In this document: one piece after another, positions 9,163 through 16,696 of the stretch | How positions within the stretch are numbered: the stretch's first letter is position 1 | Layout of the letters: the number at the start of each line of letters is the position of its first letter | Assembly (NCBI GenBank): GCA_040902885.1 | Contig: JBBDWK010000047.1 | Coordinates: 1 to 30,380 of the forward strand | From: JBBDWK01 sp040902885 | GTDB lineage: Bacteria; Acidobacteriota; Terriglobia; Bryobacterales; Bryobacteraceae | Direction: 5' to 3' | Length of the DNA stretch: 30,380 nucleotides | The notes under the pieces: generated by a model | Told to the model about the DNA's origin: nothing | The model's input: only the letters and a program-made list of their open reading frames with translations | Database searches by the model: none | Made by a program: the position numbers and the translations under genes

Positions 9163-9828
9163 GTGTTTTACGAGGACTCCGATCGCGTATACCGTGCCGA
9201 ACCGTTGATGCGCCTGGATTGGCTGGATCACGGTTTCGGCACCCGCCACGCGCACGAATTCGGTTCCGGTCCGGAAATCGCGTCCCTTAAGCAAATCCAC
9301 TCCAACATCTGCCAAAATGCCGACTCGGCAGCGGGATGCCTGGGAGAGGGCGACGCTTTGGTGTCGCGGCGGCCCGGCCGGCGGCTGTCAGTCCGCACAG
9401 CGGATTGCGTGCCGATCCTCCTCGCCGACGAGCGGACCCGGGCCGTGGCGGCGGTTCATGCCGGATGGCGCGGAACGGTGAGCCGCGTGGCGCCGGCTGC
9501 AGTCCAGGCCTTATGCAAGCGGTATGGAAGCCAGCCGGACGACCTTCACGCCGCAATCGGACCGGGAATCGGGATGTGTTGTTTCGAAGTGGGTCCCGAA
9601 GTGGCCGCCCAATTTGGAAAAAGCGGACGCGCACGCGTTGACCTGATCGACGAGAACCGCCGCCAGCTTCGCGGGTTGGGTGTTCCACCCGAACGGATCT
9701 ACACCGCGAATCTGTGCACCTGCTGTCTCAAAGACCGGTTTCACTCCTTCCGCCGGGACCGGGAGCGGGCGGGAAGAATGGTCTCGCTGGTGGGTATTCG
9801 GGGAGAGGTTTTACAGGAGGGAGTTTAG
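9163..9828 (+). CDS. pgeF: PgeF/YfiH family (laccase-domain) protein
   Basis: A 221-residue member of the family formerly called multicopper polyphenol oxidase. Characterised members cleave purine nucleosides, or in E. coli edit misincorporated L-Ser from peptidoglycan precursors. The zinc-site residues are visible: H46 in LKQIHS, C82 in TADCVPILL and H99 in AAVHAGWRGT. The conserved AIGPGIGMCCFEV segment and the C-terminal NLCTCC segment are also present. The start is a GTG 9 bases after the nuoB stop, with no ribosome binding site, so translation is probably coupled. An ATG at 9208 would remove the conserved strand before HGFGTR and is less likely. Confidence 0.9.
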   Translation: MFYEDSDRVYRAEPLMRLDWLDHGFGTRHAHEFGSGPEIASLKQIHSNICQNADSAAGCLGEGDALVSRRPGRRLSVRTADCVPILLADERTRAVAAVHAGWRGTVSRVAPAAVQALCKRYGSQPDDLHAAIGPGIGMCCFEVGPEVAAQFGKSGRARVDLIDENRRQLRGLGVPPERIYTANLCTCCLKDRFHSFRRDRERAGRMVSLVGIRGEVLQEGV

Positions 9829-9876
9829 CGGACAGGGGCGTTGCTTAATGAAAAATAAACGCAGCACCTGTCCGCT
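9827..9876. terminator. hairpin between convergent pgeF and dksA-like genes
   Basis: AGCGGACAGG at 9827-9836 and CCTGTCCGCT at 9867-9876 form a perfect 10-base stem, with an inner GCGTT/AACGC pairing that extends the hairpin. It starts inside the pgeF stop codon and ends 7 bases before the stop of the convergent gene. No T run follows on either strand, so it is a bidirectional barrier or mRNA-end hairpin rather than a classical Rho-independent terminator. Confidence 0.5.
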
Positions 9877-9883
9877 CATATGG

Positions 9884-10267
9884 TTAAGCGGCATTGGCGA
9901 GAAGTTCGTCCAGTGTCTCGCCGGACTCGAACTCGTGGCGGTCGGCCGCTTCCTGGCACCGGATGCAGAACGGCGTCCACGGCACGGCGGCCAAGCGCTT
10001 CGGGCTGATATCCCCCTCGCAATGCATGCAAGTTCCGTAACCGCCGTCCCCGATCCGCGCCAGAGCAACCCTCACGTTGCGGAGAAGATTGGACTCGCGG
10101 TCCAGATTGCGGATGGCGAGTTCGCGCTCGCCGGCCAGTTGCACCTCATCCAGGGCGTCGGCCGTTTTCTCAATGGCAATGCCTTCGCGGTTTCGCAACC
10201 CGTCGGCCAGTTCCCCGCGTTTCGCCTCTAACAAGGTCTTATAGTGATTGATTTCTGTTTTTGTCAT
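9884..10267 (-). CDS. DksA/TraR family zinc-finger regulator
   Basis: A 127-residue protein. The start is the ATG at 10267, preceded by AAGGAG with 7-base spacing. The frame runs further upstream to 10495, but that part is low-complexity and not related to the family. Residues 1-70 form a coiled coil (HYKTLLEAKRGELADGL onwards) with acidic residues DALDE at 38-42 near the tip, as in DksA. The four-cysteine finger is C80-x2-C83-x17-C101-x2-C104. DksA-like proteins bind the RNA polymerase secondary channel and, with ppGpp, adjust transcription during starvation. It is shorter than E. coli DksA (151) and longer than TraR (73), typical of the many small paralogues in this group. Confidence 0.9.
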   Translation of the reverse strand: MTKTEINHYKTLLEAKRGELADGLRNREGIAIEKTADALDEVQLAGERELAIRNLDRESNLLRNVRVALARIGDGGYGTCMHCEGDISPKRLAAVPWTPFCIRCQEAADRHEFESGETLDELLANAA

Positions 10268-10572
10268 GGCGTGATCTCCTTGCTCTAACGCTTTTCCAGA
10301 GTGATATAGACGCTCTTCCCGGCTCAAAAGTTTCATTTTTCCATCACAAAACCTGAGCCAAAAAAACTCAACTTTCCTGCCCGTCCAAAACGAAAAATTT
10401 CTTCCCCCAGGTGGCCTTTTCTCGGACAGATCAAAATTATAGCAATTTTGCCACCAAACACCGCAAGTCCTTGTGCTGCGCCAATTGTTACTCATCGTAC
10501 TCTAGGACCGATTCTTGAGTTTCGAACCTCACTCCGCCCGGCGGCGATGCTACCATCAATCCGTAGACGTAA
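10268..10572. other. intergenic region, A/T-rich, upstream of divergent genes
   Basis: No convincing gene is seen. The segment is clearly richer in A/T than its surroundings. Besides the candidate promoter at 10436-10466 it holds a short inverted repeat AAAATT/AATTTT at 10433-10449 around that -10 box. Its right end includes an ATG at 10547 that may be the original start of the following membrane protein in another frame. Confidence 0.5.
10436..10466 (-). promoter_or_regulatory. candidate promoter for the dksA-like gene
   Basis: A perfect TATAAT (complement of 10436-10441) lies 19 bases downstream of TTGCGG (complement of 10461-10466). Transcription from near 10429 would give a leader of about 160 bases. 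The spacer is longer than ideal. A second, ECF-like pair (GAAACTT and TCTATA, complement of 10305-10334) is closer to the gene but weaker. Confidence 0.3.
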
Positions 10573-12261
10573 ACTTGTTCGGGGAGCGACATCATCTTCC
10601 GTTCCGCTGTTTTCCTCATCGCCCTGTGTACATTCTTCCTAGCCGCCGGCGCGCTCTTCATTCCCTACCTCGGCATCCAGAACGACGAAGCTCTGTTCGC
10701 CGCGGGCATATATCCACCATATGGCACTATCTATTCCATAGAGCTTTTTAACACTCAGATCCCGCTGATGCTGATGACCTACCTGGGCACAGTGAAGACC
10801 CTGGTGTACACAGCGGTGTTTCAAATCTGGACGCCTTCGCCATACTCCATCCGGCTTCCGGCTCTTCTGCTGGGAGCCGCTACCATTGCAATTTTCTATT
10901 ACGCGCTCCACAGAGCTGCTGGACGTCGTGCAGCCTGGATCGGATGCGCTCTGCTGGCCACCGACCCCGTTTTCCTGCAAACCACCGTTTTCGACTGGGG
11001 CCCCGTGGCTATTCAACATCTGATGCTCACCGGCGGCGTTGCGTTGCTGATTCGTTATCGCCAGACTCGTTCCAACCTCGCCCTGGCGGCCGGCTTCTTT
11101 CTTTTCGGCCTCGGACTTTGGGACAAGGCCCTGTTCCTATGGATGCTTGCCGGACTGGGAGTGGCTACCCTGGCCGTGTATCCGAGAGAGCTCTGGCGGG
11201 CCGTCAGCCTTCGCAATCTCGGACTCGCATCGGCCGCCCTGATCCTCGGCGCACTGCCGCTTGTCATCTATAACGTGGCCCAAGAGGGAATAACTATCCG
11301 GGGAAATGCGAAATATTCGCTCGATCCGGAAGAATTGAAGGGCAAAGCCCATCTCCTCCGAGTCACCCTCGATGGTTCGGTGCTCTTCGGATGGATGGTC
11401 AGGGAGAACCAGGAACTGCAGCGGCCATTTGAGCCGGTCACCCCTTTAGAGCGCGCCGCAACCGCATTGAGCGGCGCGACAGGCCATCCAAGGACCAACT
11501 GGATGGTGGCTGCCTGCGTACTGGCGCTAGCTTTATTGCCCCTGCTTTGGTCCACGCCCGCGTGGCGGCCGAGCGTCTTTGCGCTCGTTTTCCTGATTAT
11601 TGCATGGGGCCAGATGGCCGTCACGCGAAACACCGGTGGGAGCGCACACCATGCGGTCCTGATCTGGCCCTTCCCGCATTTTCTGGTCGCGGTCGCCTTT
11701 GCTGGAACAGCCTATCGCTTCAAGCGCGCCGCACCCTCCGCGATGGCCGCCGCGACTATCCTGCTGGTAATTTCTAATCTCCTTGTAATCAATACTTTCT
11801 ACGCCCAAATGGTTCGCAACCGGGGAAGCCTCAACTGGAGCGATGCCATCCATCCGCTGGCTCAAACGATGCGCACGGTCAAGGCTGACCTGGTGTTCAT
11901 CGTCGATTGGGGAATGCTCGAATCCCTGCGGTTGCTGAGCCGCGGCACACTGCCGTTACGGGAAGGCGACCTTAGCGGCGGCGAGCCGTTGGACGAGGAC
12001 AGCCTCCGGGAATTCCGGCGGCGGGTCGCCCACCCGAGCTATGTCTTCGTGGGCCACACGGAGGGGCGCGAGTTCTTTCCGGGCAGGACCAAACAACTCG
12101 TAAGTATCGCGCAAGAAATAGGATACGAGCCGGAGATGCTGCACGTAATTCGCGAAAGCAGCGGAATGCCGATCTTCGAAGTCTTCCGCTTCCGGCCGGT
12201 CAGCGAATCTCAAACACCCCAAAAACCAGACCCAGTTTCCGCCCATCGTCCGGCGGGGTGA
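10573..12261 (+). CDS. GT-C fold membrane glycosyltransferase-like protein, start uncertain
   Basis: The frame is open from 10573 (after a TAA) to the TGA at 12261, about 562 codons. The first ATG in frame is at 10768, but the part before it clearly belongs to the protein: a hydrophobic segment (VFLIALCTFFLAAGALFIPY) and then IQNDEALFAAG, the acidic first-loop motif expected of PMT/ArnT-like GT-C enzymes. No ATG, GTG or TTG occurs between 10573 and 10768. An ATG at 10547 in a neighbouring frame gives MLPSIRRRKLVRG, a plausible cytoplasmic N-terminus, so a one-base frameshift near 10575-10590 is likely, real or from sequencing. About ten further hydrophobic segments follow to residue 400, then a soluble C-terminal part. 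Such enzymes transfer sugars from polyprenyl-phosphate donors; the acceptor is unknown. Confidence 0.7.
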   Translation, partial: TCSGSDIIFRSAVFLIALCTFFLAAGALFIPYLGIQNDEALFAAGIYPPYGTIYSIELFNTQIPLMLMTYLGTVKTLVYTAVFQIWTPSPYSIRLPALLLGAATIAIFYYALHRAAGRRAAWIGCALLATDPVFLQTTVFDWGPVAIQHLMLTGGVALLIRYRQTRSNLALAAGFFLFGLGLWDKALFLWMLAGLGVATLAVYPRELWRAVSLRNLGLASAALILGALPLVIYNVAQEGITIRGNAKYSLDPEELKGKAHLLRVTLDGSVLFGWMVRENQELQRPFEPVTPLERAATALSGATGHPRTNWMVAACVLALALLPLLWSTPAWRPSVFALVFLIIAWGQMAVTRNTGGSAHHAVLIWPFPHFLVAVAFAGTAYRFKRAAPSAMAAATILLVISNLLVINTFYAQMVRNRGSLNWSDAIHPLAQTMRTVKADLVFIVDWGMLESLRLLSRGTLPLREGDLSGGEPLDEDSLREFRRRVAHPSYVFVGHTEGREFFPGRTKQLVSIAQEIGYEPEMLHVIRESSGMPIFEVFRFRPVSESQTPQKPDPVSAHRPAG

Positions 12262-14071
12262 AGGTGCGATCCACGTCGACCGAAACCTCGACAGCGTCCC
12301 TGCCGGTCAACTCCGGCGGCAGGTTAAAGGCACAAAAAAAACTTCCGGGCGTTGTGATCGGGGTTTCGCCAAGACTCTTGCCGTCCACGGCGACGCGTAG
12401 TTTGACCGGACCACGCTCCAATTGGACCTCGGGGCAATAACCGTTGATCCGCAATCTCTCACCAGGCTGTTTCGGGCCGCCCATGCGCAGCCGGGCCGTC
12501 TTACCCATCCAACGGTTGCCGTCCTCCGCCGGAAGCCACCCGTCGAGCAGCAGGTTGGCCAGGAGACGGCTGCCCACGTCCACGCGACGGGGTTCCTCCG
12601 GCTTGAGCGCTTCGCGGGCATCCAGCGCATAGCGGCTGGTTACGTTGCGGAGGCGCTGGGCCCGCACCTGGTAGACCTGTGCCTGCCCGTTCCGGAGCGC
12701 CGCCAAAGTGGCGGAAGCCGGCAGGATGAAATCCGAGACCTCGCCGACCTCGGGACGCCGCGGCAGCCGGGTCTCGGTGCCCGGCGTGAGGTACACGTCC
12801 CGGACGCCGTAGAGACGGAACGGGTCATCCACGATTACGTCCCCGAAGTGCAGGCGGGTAATACCGTCGAGCAGGATCGCCTGATCGGGATGGGCCTGGC
12901 GGGCGCGCACCACGCCCAGCACCAGCAGGCGGGCGTCCCGCGATCTGCCGAATCTCCATTCGGTTCCCGCCCAGGCGGCGTTCATGGAGGTGGCGAGGAA
13001 GATCGCCGTAAGGCCTCCGGCGGCCAGTTGTGCCCCGCGGACGCGCGCGCAGGCGATCGCCCAGGCGCCGAACATGGCCAGACCGATCGCGGGAATGGTC
13101 AGGTAATAGTCGGTCACATGATCGCGCAGCGGAAGGACCGGAGCCAGGGTGATGCCGAACCATGCCAGGAAGAAGAGCGGAAGGGTATCCCGCCGTGCTA
13201 TCCGCAACGCCAGAAAAGCCAGCGCTCCGGCGGTGAGCAACGCCGTCCCCGGCGCGGCAAACCACTGTGGCTCGCCCAGCACGTCCTCCAGCAACCGCGG
13301 TCCCAAGGCCCACTGCCAGTAGTTCCAAAGAGTTGCGGGCAGCGCGCCGTCCAGATGGAGGGCGTAGGCGCCGCCGCTTGAAGGGGCAATCGAGCGGTGC
13401 AGCATCGCATAACCAATGGACGGCGCGAACAAGGGCAGCGTGCGGTTGAAGTGCGGCCGGGCGCGGAGCCACGTGTAACTCGCGGCCAGAGCGGGATACA
13501 CCACGTTCAGCTCCAGCGCGCCGAACCCCAGCAGAAAGGCCGCCCACTGTCCGGCCGCATAGCGGCGCCGCCCGGTGTCTATGTATCGAAGCAAGAAGTA
13601 GAACGCCGTCAGGATAAAGAACGCGCAGAGGGCTTGGTTATAAACCGGAGTCCAGCTCATCACTCCTACAAGAGCGCCGTTGGCCGCCCACAGAATGGGC
13701 GCGCAGAAGCCCGCCGCGGCGGATGCCGTAACGCGGCGGGTGATGGCGGCGATCAGCGCGAGGTTGCAGAACTGGGTGAGAAAAACCCATAGGCGGAAGG
13801 GCAGCGGATCGTAGCCGAAGAGCCGTTCGAAAGTCAGGTAGAACAGGCGTTCGCTCCAGGGGCGGATGGTTCCCTGAGCTTTGGGAGCGAACAGCAAACT
13901 CCAGAGATCGATGCGACCGCGCTCGAGATCCTGCCGCAGCCCCAGCCACGCGAAGTCATCCCCGCAGAACCACACCCACAACCCGTTCCAATAGAGCGCC
14001 AGGCAGAAGAGAGAAGGAAAGGTCCACCAGGCGAGGGAAAGGAGTACCGGCCGGCGGCCGTCCGCCTTCAT
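12200..14071 (-). CDS. GT-C-like multi-pass membrane protein with C-terminal beta-sandwich domain
   Basis: A 623-residue protein. A first hydrophobic segment (about 10-33) is followed by FCGDDFAWLGL, an acidic motif placed like the catalytic Asp of GT-C glycosyltransferases. Roughly ten more membrane segments extend to about residue 370. Residues 375-500 are soluble. Residues 508-623 form a beta-rich domain that aligns with residues 53-176 of the lipoprotein encoded just upstream: shared LL-x-GW, an RW-x-G-like strand, PE, PG-x-F, LTG-x-D-x-V-x-VS and a closing LGL-x(4)-FE pattern. The start overlaps the lipoprotein stop by 4 bases (ATGA). Its 3' end overlaps the convergent gene by 62 bases. 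Transfer of a sugar outside the membrane is likely but not proven. Confidence 0.75.
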   Translation of the reverse strand: MKADGRRPVLLSLAWWTFPSLFCLALYWNGLWVWFCGDDFAWLGLRQDLERGRIDLWSLLFAPKAQGTIRPWSERLFYLTFERLFGYDPLPFRLWVFLTQFCNLALIAAITRRVTASAAAGFCAPILWAANGALVGVMSWTPVYNQALCAFFILTAFYFLLRYIDTGRRRYAAGQWAAFLLGFGALELNVVYPALAASYTWLRARPHFNRTLPLFAPSIGYAMLHRSIAPSSGGAYALHLDGALPATLWNYWQWALGPRLLEDVLGEPQWFAAPGTALLTAGALAFLALRIARRDTLPLFFLAWFGITLAPVLPLRDHVTDYYLTIPAIGLAMFGAWAIACARVRGAQLAAGGLTAIFLATSMNAAWAGTEWRFGRSRDARLLVLGVVRARQAHPDQAILLDGITRLHFGDVIVDDPFRLYGVRDVYLTPGTETRLPRRPEVGEVSDFILPASATLAALRNGQAQVYQVRAQRLRNVTSRYALDAREALKPEEPRRVDVGSRLLANLLLDGWLPAEDGNRWMGKTARLRMGGPKQPGERLRINGYCPEVQLERGPVKLRVAVDGKSLGETPITTPGSFFCAFNLPPELTGRDAVEVSVDVDRTFTPPDDGRKLGLVFGVFEIR

Positions 14072-14598
14072 TTGGCTTCAAAGCCGACCGTGGATACGAT
14101 CAGCCCAAGTTCCCTCTGATCCACATTGCCGGGCGGAAGCCACTTGTCCAGGCCGAAGCTCACGGTCACCGAGTCGCCGGTGAGCAGCTTGCCTTCTATA
14201 TCCTGGCTGTAGACGAACTGGCCGGCTTCCTTGTATGTCTGGGGCTGCGTTTGGAAGCCCTGCACATCGGCCGAAAGCGTCACCGACTGCAAACGGGCGA
14301 TTACGGCTTCCGGCACGGAAAACTTCAGTTGCAAAGTGGCGCCGTTTTCCGCCGCGTTGCGGGGAGGCCGCAGCAGCACGGCGAACTTGCCCGCTGTCCA
14401 CCGCCACGATCCCTGCTCCACCTCGTGCCAGCCTTTCAGAAGCTGCGTTCGCGCGCGCGGATCGGCAACGTGCAGCGTGCTGGCCAGCACCGGCGGTTCC
14501 TCTTCCACCAGCACCCCGGGATCGTCCCGGCGGCTGCACGCGGAAAATTGCAAGAGCGCTGCCACGACAAGCGCGATTATCGGTTTGAGTAGCATCAA
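14068..14598 (-). CDS. predicted lipoprotein with beta-sandwich domain
   Basis: A 176-residue protein. The N-terminal hydrophobic stretch ends in LQFSA-C with Cys 21 as the likely lipidated residue; the -3 position is Phe rather than Leu, slightly unusual. A short acidic linker (EEEPP) follows, then a beta-rich domain from 53 to 176. That domain is homologous by eye to the C-terminal domain of the next gene's product, so the same module exists here free and fused. No enzyme motif is seen; carbohydrate or protein binding is possible. It has 4-base overlaps with the genes on both sides and is therefore part of a tightly coupled operon. Confidence 0.75.
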   Translation of the reverse strand: MMLLKPIIALVVAALLQFSACSRRDDPGVLVEEEPPVLASTLHVADPRARTQLLKGWHEVEQGSWRWTAGKFAVLLRPPRNAAENGATLQLKFSVPEAVIARLQSVTLSADVQGFQTQPQTYKEAGQFVYSQDIEGKLLTGDSVTVSFGLDKWLPPGNVDQRELGLIVSTVGFEAK

Positions 14599-16643
14599 TC
14601 TCCGCTCTTCTCCACCTGCACCAGACAGCTATAAAATACCGGACCGCCGCCTTGGTCGGTGAGCCGGTCGGACACGAGGGCGTTCACGTTACGCGATTCG
14701 GGCGCCATCTTGTTCCACCGCACGGCGGGCGCGCAGACGACGCCCTCGCGGACGGAGCTTTCCACGCGGGCGCGCATCACGCAGGCGCCCCGGCTGTTGA
14801 AGATGCGTACGACATCGCCGCTGGCAACGCTCCTGTAAGCGGCGTCGGCGGGGTGCAGGGTGAGCGTGGCGGTCTCGCGGTCGAGCGGACCCTGATAGCC
14901 GAACGTGGAGTTCATGCTGTCGTCGTGCTTCGGCGAGATCAGCTCGAGCGGGTATTTCTCGCGGAGCTCGGGCGCGCCCAGGCGGCTTTCGACGGGCGGC
15001 TCGTAGGAGAGCGTCTCCGGCGCGAAATCGCACTTCCCGGTTGGCGTGCCGAAGCCGCCTTCCGCGAACGGCAGGAAGGGATCGCCGTTGTGCGCCACGC
15101 GCAGCCGCACGGACCGCGACTGCTCCAGCTCTTCGAGCGTGATGCCCTTGACGAAGGGGTGCGGCGAATCGAGCAGGCCGCGCACCATACCGTCCTCGGA
15201 TTCGGCGAAGCATGCATCCTCGAAGCCCATGCGCTCTCCCAGGAGGCGGAAGACTTCCACGTTGGATTTCGCCTCGCCCAGCGGCGCGATGGCCGGCCGC
15301 GCGAGCTGCAGGTAGTGGTGGCCGTATGCGTAGTACAGGTCGGAGTGCTCGAGAAATGTGGTGGCCGGCAGCAGGATATCGGCGTAGTCGGCCGTGTCGG
15401 TCCGGAACTGCTCGAGCACGACGGTAAAGAGATCCTCGCGCCCCAGGCCGCGCAGCACGGTGTTCTGGTCCGGGGTGATCGCCGCTGGGTTCGAATTATA
15501 GACCACCAGCGCCTTCACCGGCGGATCGCGCAATTCGTTGAGAGCCTGCCCGAGGACCGACATGTTGACGATGCGCGCCTCGCGCCCCAGCGCGGTCCGC
15601 TGCAGGTCCGCGCGTTCAAGACCGGCCCGGTTCAATTGAAAGGCTTGCGTAGTCGAAAGCTGCAAGCCGCCGCCAACCAGCTTCCACGACCCTATCAGGG
15701 CCGGCAGCAGCCCGATGGCGCGCGCGGCCATCGCGCCCCGTTCGGAACGCTGCACGCCGTAGTTCAAACGGATCGCGGCTGGACGGACGGTGGCATACTC
15801 CCGTGCGAGCGAAACGATGTCTTCCTTGGGAATGCCGGTGAGCGCCGCGACGCGTTCGGGCGGATACTCCTTCACCCGCTCCGTCAGGCCTTCAAAGCCG
15901 AGCGTGTGCCGTTCGACATAATCGGCATCGTGCAGCTTCTCGCCGATGATCACGTGCATCAGACCGAGCGCGAGCGCCGCGTCGCTGCCTGGGTTGATGG
16001 CAAAGTGCTTGTCGGCGAGCCGCCCGGTCCGGTTCTGCCGCGGATCGATGGTGTAGAGCTTCGCTCCGTTGCGCCGCGCCTCCACGATGAAGGGCCATAG
16101 ATGGACGTTGGTCCCCAGGATATTGGCGCCCCAGGCGAGGATGAGTTTAGAATGGCGAAACTGCTCCGGCTCGGTGGCGTAGCGGAAACCGAGGGCCTGG
16201 GTGAGGCCCGCGCCGCCGGCCGCCGCACAAATGGTCCGGTCCAGCCGCGACGCGCCCATCCGATGGAAGAAGCGCCGGTCCATGCCCGAGGAGTTCAGCA
16301 GGCCCATGGTGCCGCCGTAGCTATATGGCAGGATGGCCTCAGGGCCGTATTCGGCGGCGATCGCCCTCAGACGAGCCGTAATCTCGTCGAGAGCCTGGTC
16401 CCAGGAGATGCGCTCGAAGCGGCCCTGGCCTTTCGCTCCGATGCGGCGCCGGGGATACAACAGGCGCTCCGGCGAATAGACGCGATCCAGATACCTGGCG
16501 ACTTTGGCACAGAGAAATCCGCGGGTGATAGGATGATCGGGATTGCCGCGCAGCCGGGTGGCACGTTCGCCCTCGATGGTAACCAGCACGGAGCAGGCGT
16601 CCGGACAGTCCAGGGCACAGACCGAGTGGCGGGTTTCCGGCAT
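14595..16643 (-). CDS. molybdopterin-dependent oxidoreductase (DMSO reductase family)
   Basis: A 682-residue enzyme of the family that includes formate dehydrogenase, thiosulfate/polysulfide reductase and related enzymes. Four cysteines (C9, C13, C17, C45; spacing C-x3-C-x3-C-x27-C) should bind an N-terminal [4Fe-4S] cluster. C139 in RTICAAAGG is at the position expected for the molybdenum ligand. Cofactor-binding segments include ILAWGANILGTN, IDPRQNRTG and YNSNPAA, and the C-terminal dinucleotide-binding domain begins near residue 570. There is no Tat signal, so it is predicted to be cytoplasmic. No electron-transfer or membrane-anchor partner is adjacent; instead a lipoprotein and a GT-C protein are coupled downstream. 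The substrate cannot be assigned. Confidence 0.9.
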   Translation of the reverse strand: MPETRHSVCALDCPDACSVLVTIEGERATRLRGNPDHPITRGFLCAKVARYLDRVYSPERLLYPRRRIGAKGQGRFERISWDQALDEITARLRAIAAEYGPEAILPYSYGGTMGLLNSSGMDRRFFHRMGASRLDRTICAAAGGAGLTQALGFRYATEPEQFRHSKLILAWGANILGTNVHLWPFIVEARRNGAKLYTIDPRQNRTGRLADKHFAINPGSDAALALGLMHVIIGEKLHDADYVERHTLGFEGLTERVKEYPPERVAALTGIPKEDIVSLAREYATVRPAAIRLNYGVQRSERGAMAARAIGLLPALIGSWKLVGGGLQLSTTQAFQLNRAGLERADLQRTALGREARIVNMSVLGQALNELRDPPVKALVVYNSNPAAITPDQNTVLRGLGREDLFTVVLEQFRTDTADYADILLPATTFLEHSDLYYAYGHHYLQLARPAIAPLGEAKSNVEVFRLLGERMGFEDACFAESEDGMVRGLLDSPHPFVKGITLEELEQSRSVRLRVAHNGDPFLPFAEGGFGTPTGKCDFAPETLSYEPPVESRLGAPELREKYPLELISPKHDDSMNSTFGYQGPLDRETATLTLHPADAAYRSVASGDVVRIFNSRGACVMRARVESSVREGVVCAPAVRWNKMAPESRNVNALVSDRLTDQGGGPVFYSCLVQVEKSGD

Positions 16644-16649
16644 GAAGGA

Positions 16650-16655
16650 ATTATA
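16650..16655 (-). promoter_or_regulatory. perfect -10 box 6 bases before the oxidoreductase start
   Basis: TATAAT on the minus strand ends 6 bases before the ATG at 16643. With usual spacing, transcription would begin at or next to the start codon, giving a leaderless mRNA. No ribosome binding site is present in TCCTTC and no good -35 box is visible. Confidence 0.4.
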
Positions 16656-16678
16656 GCGCGGGCCAGGGAAACACTAGT

Positions 16679-16684
16679 TATACT
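16679..16684 (+). promoter_or_regulatory. -10-like box before the enolase-superfamily gene
   Basis: TATACT (5 of 6) lies 12 bases before the ATG at 16697, and the intervening bases contain no ribosome binding site. It forms a divergent pair with the box at 16650-16655 within a 53-base intergenic region. Confidence 0.3.
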
Positions 16685-16696
16685 TGTATCTCCGCA

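Noticed and set aside
10268..10495. Upstream extension of the DksA-like protein
   Set aside because: The ATG at 10267 has an ideal ribosome binding site and family-like start; the extension is A/T-rich, unlike the family, and contains promoter-like sequence.
14652..16100. A 482-codon plus-strand frame
   Set aside because: It is antisense to the molybdopterin oxidoreductase, which has clear motifs throughout.
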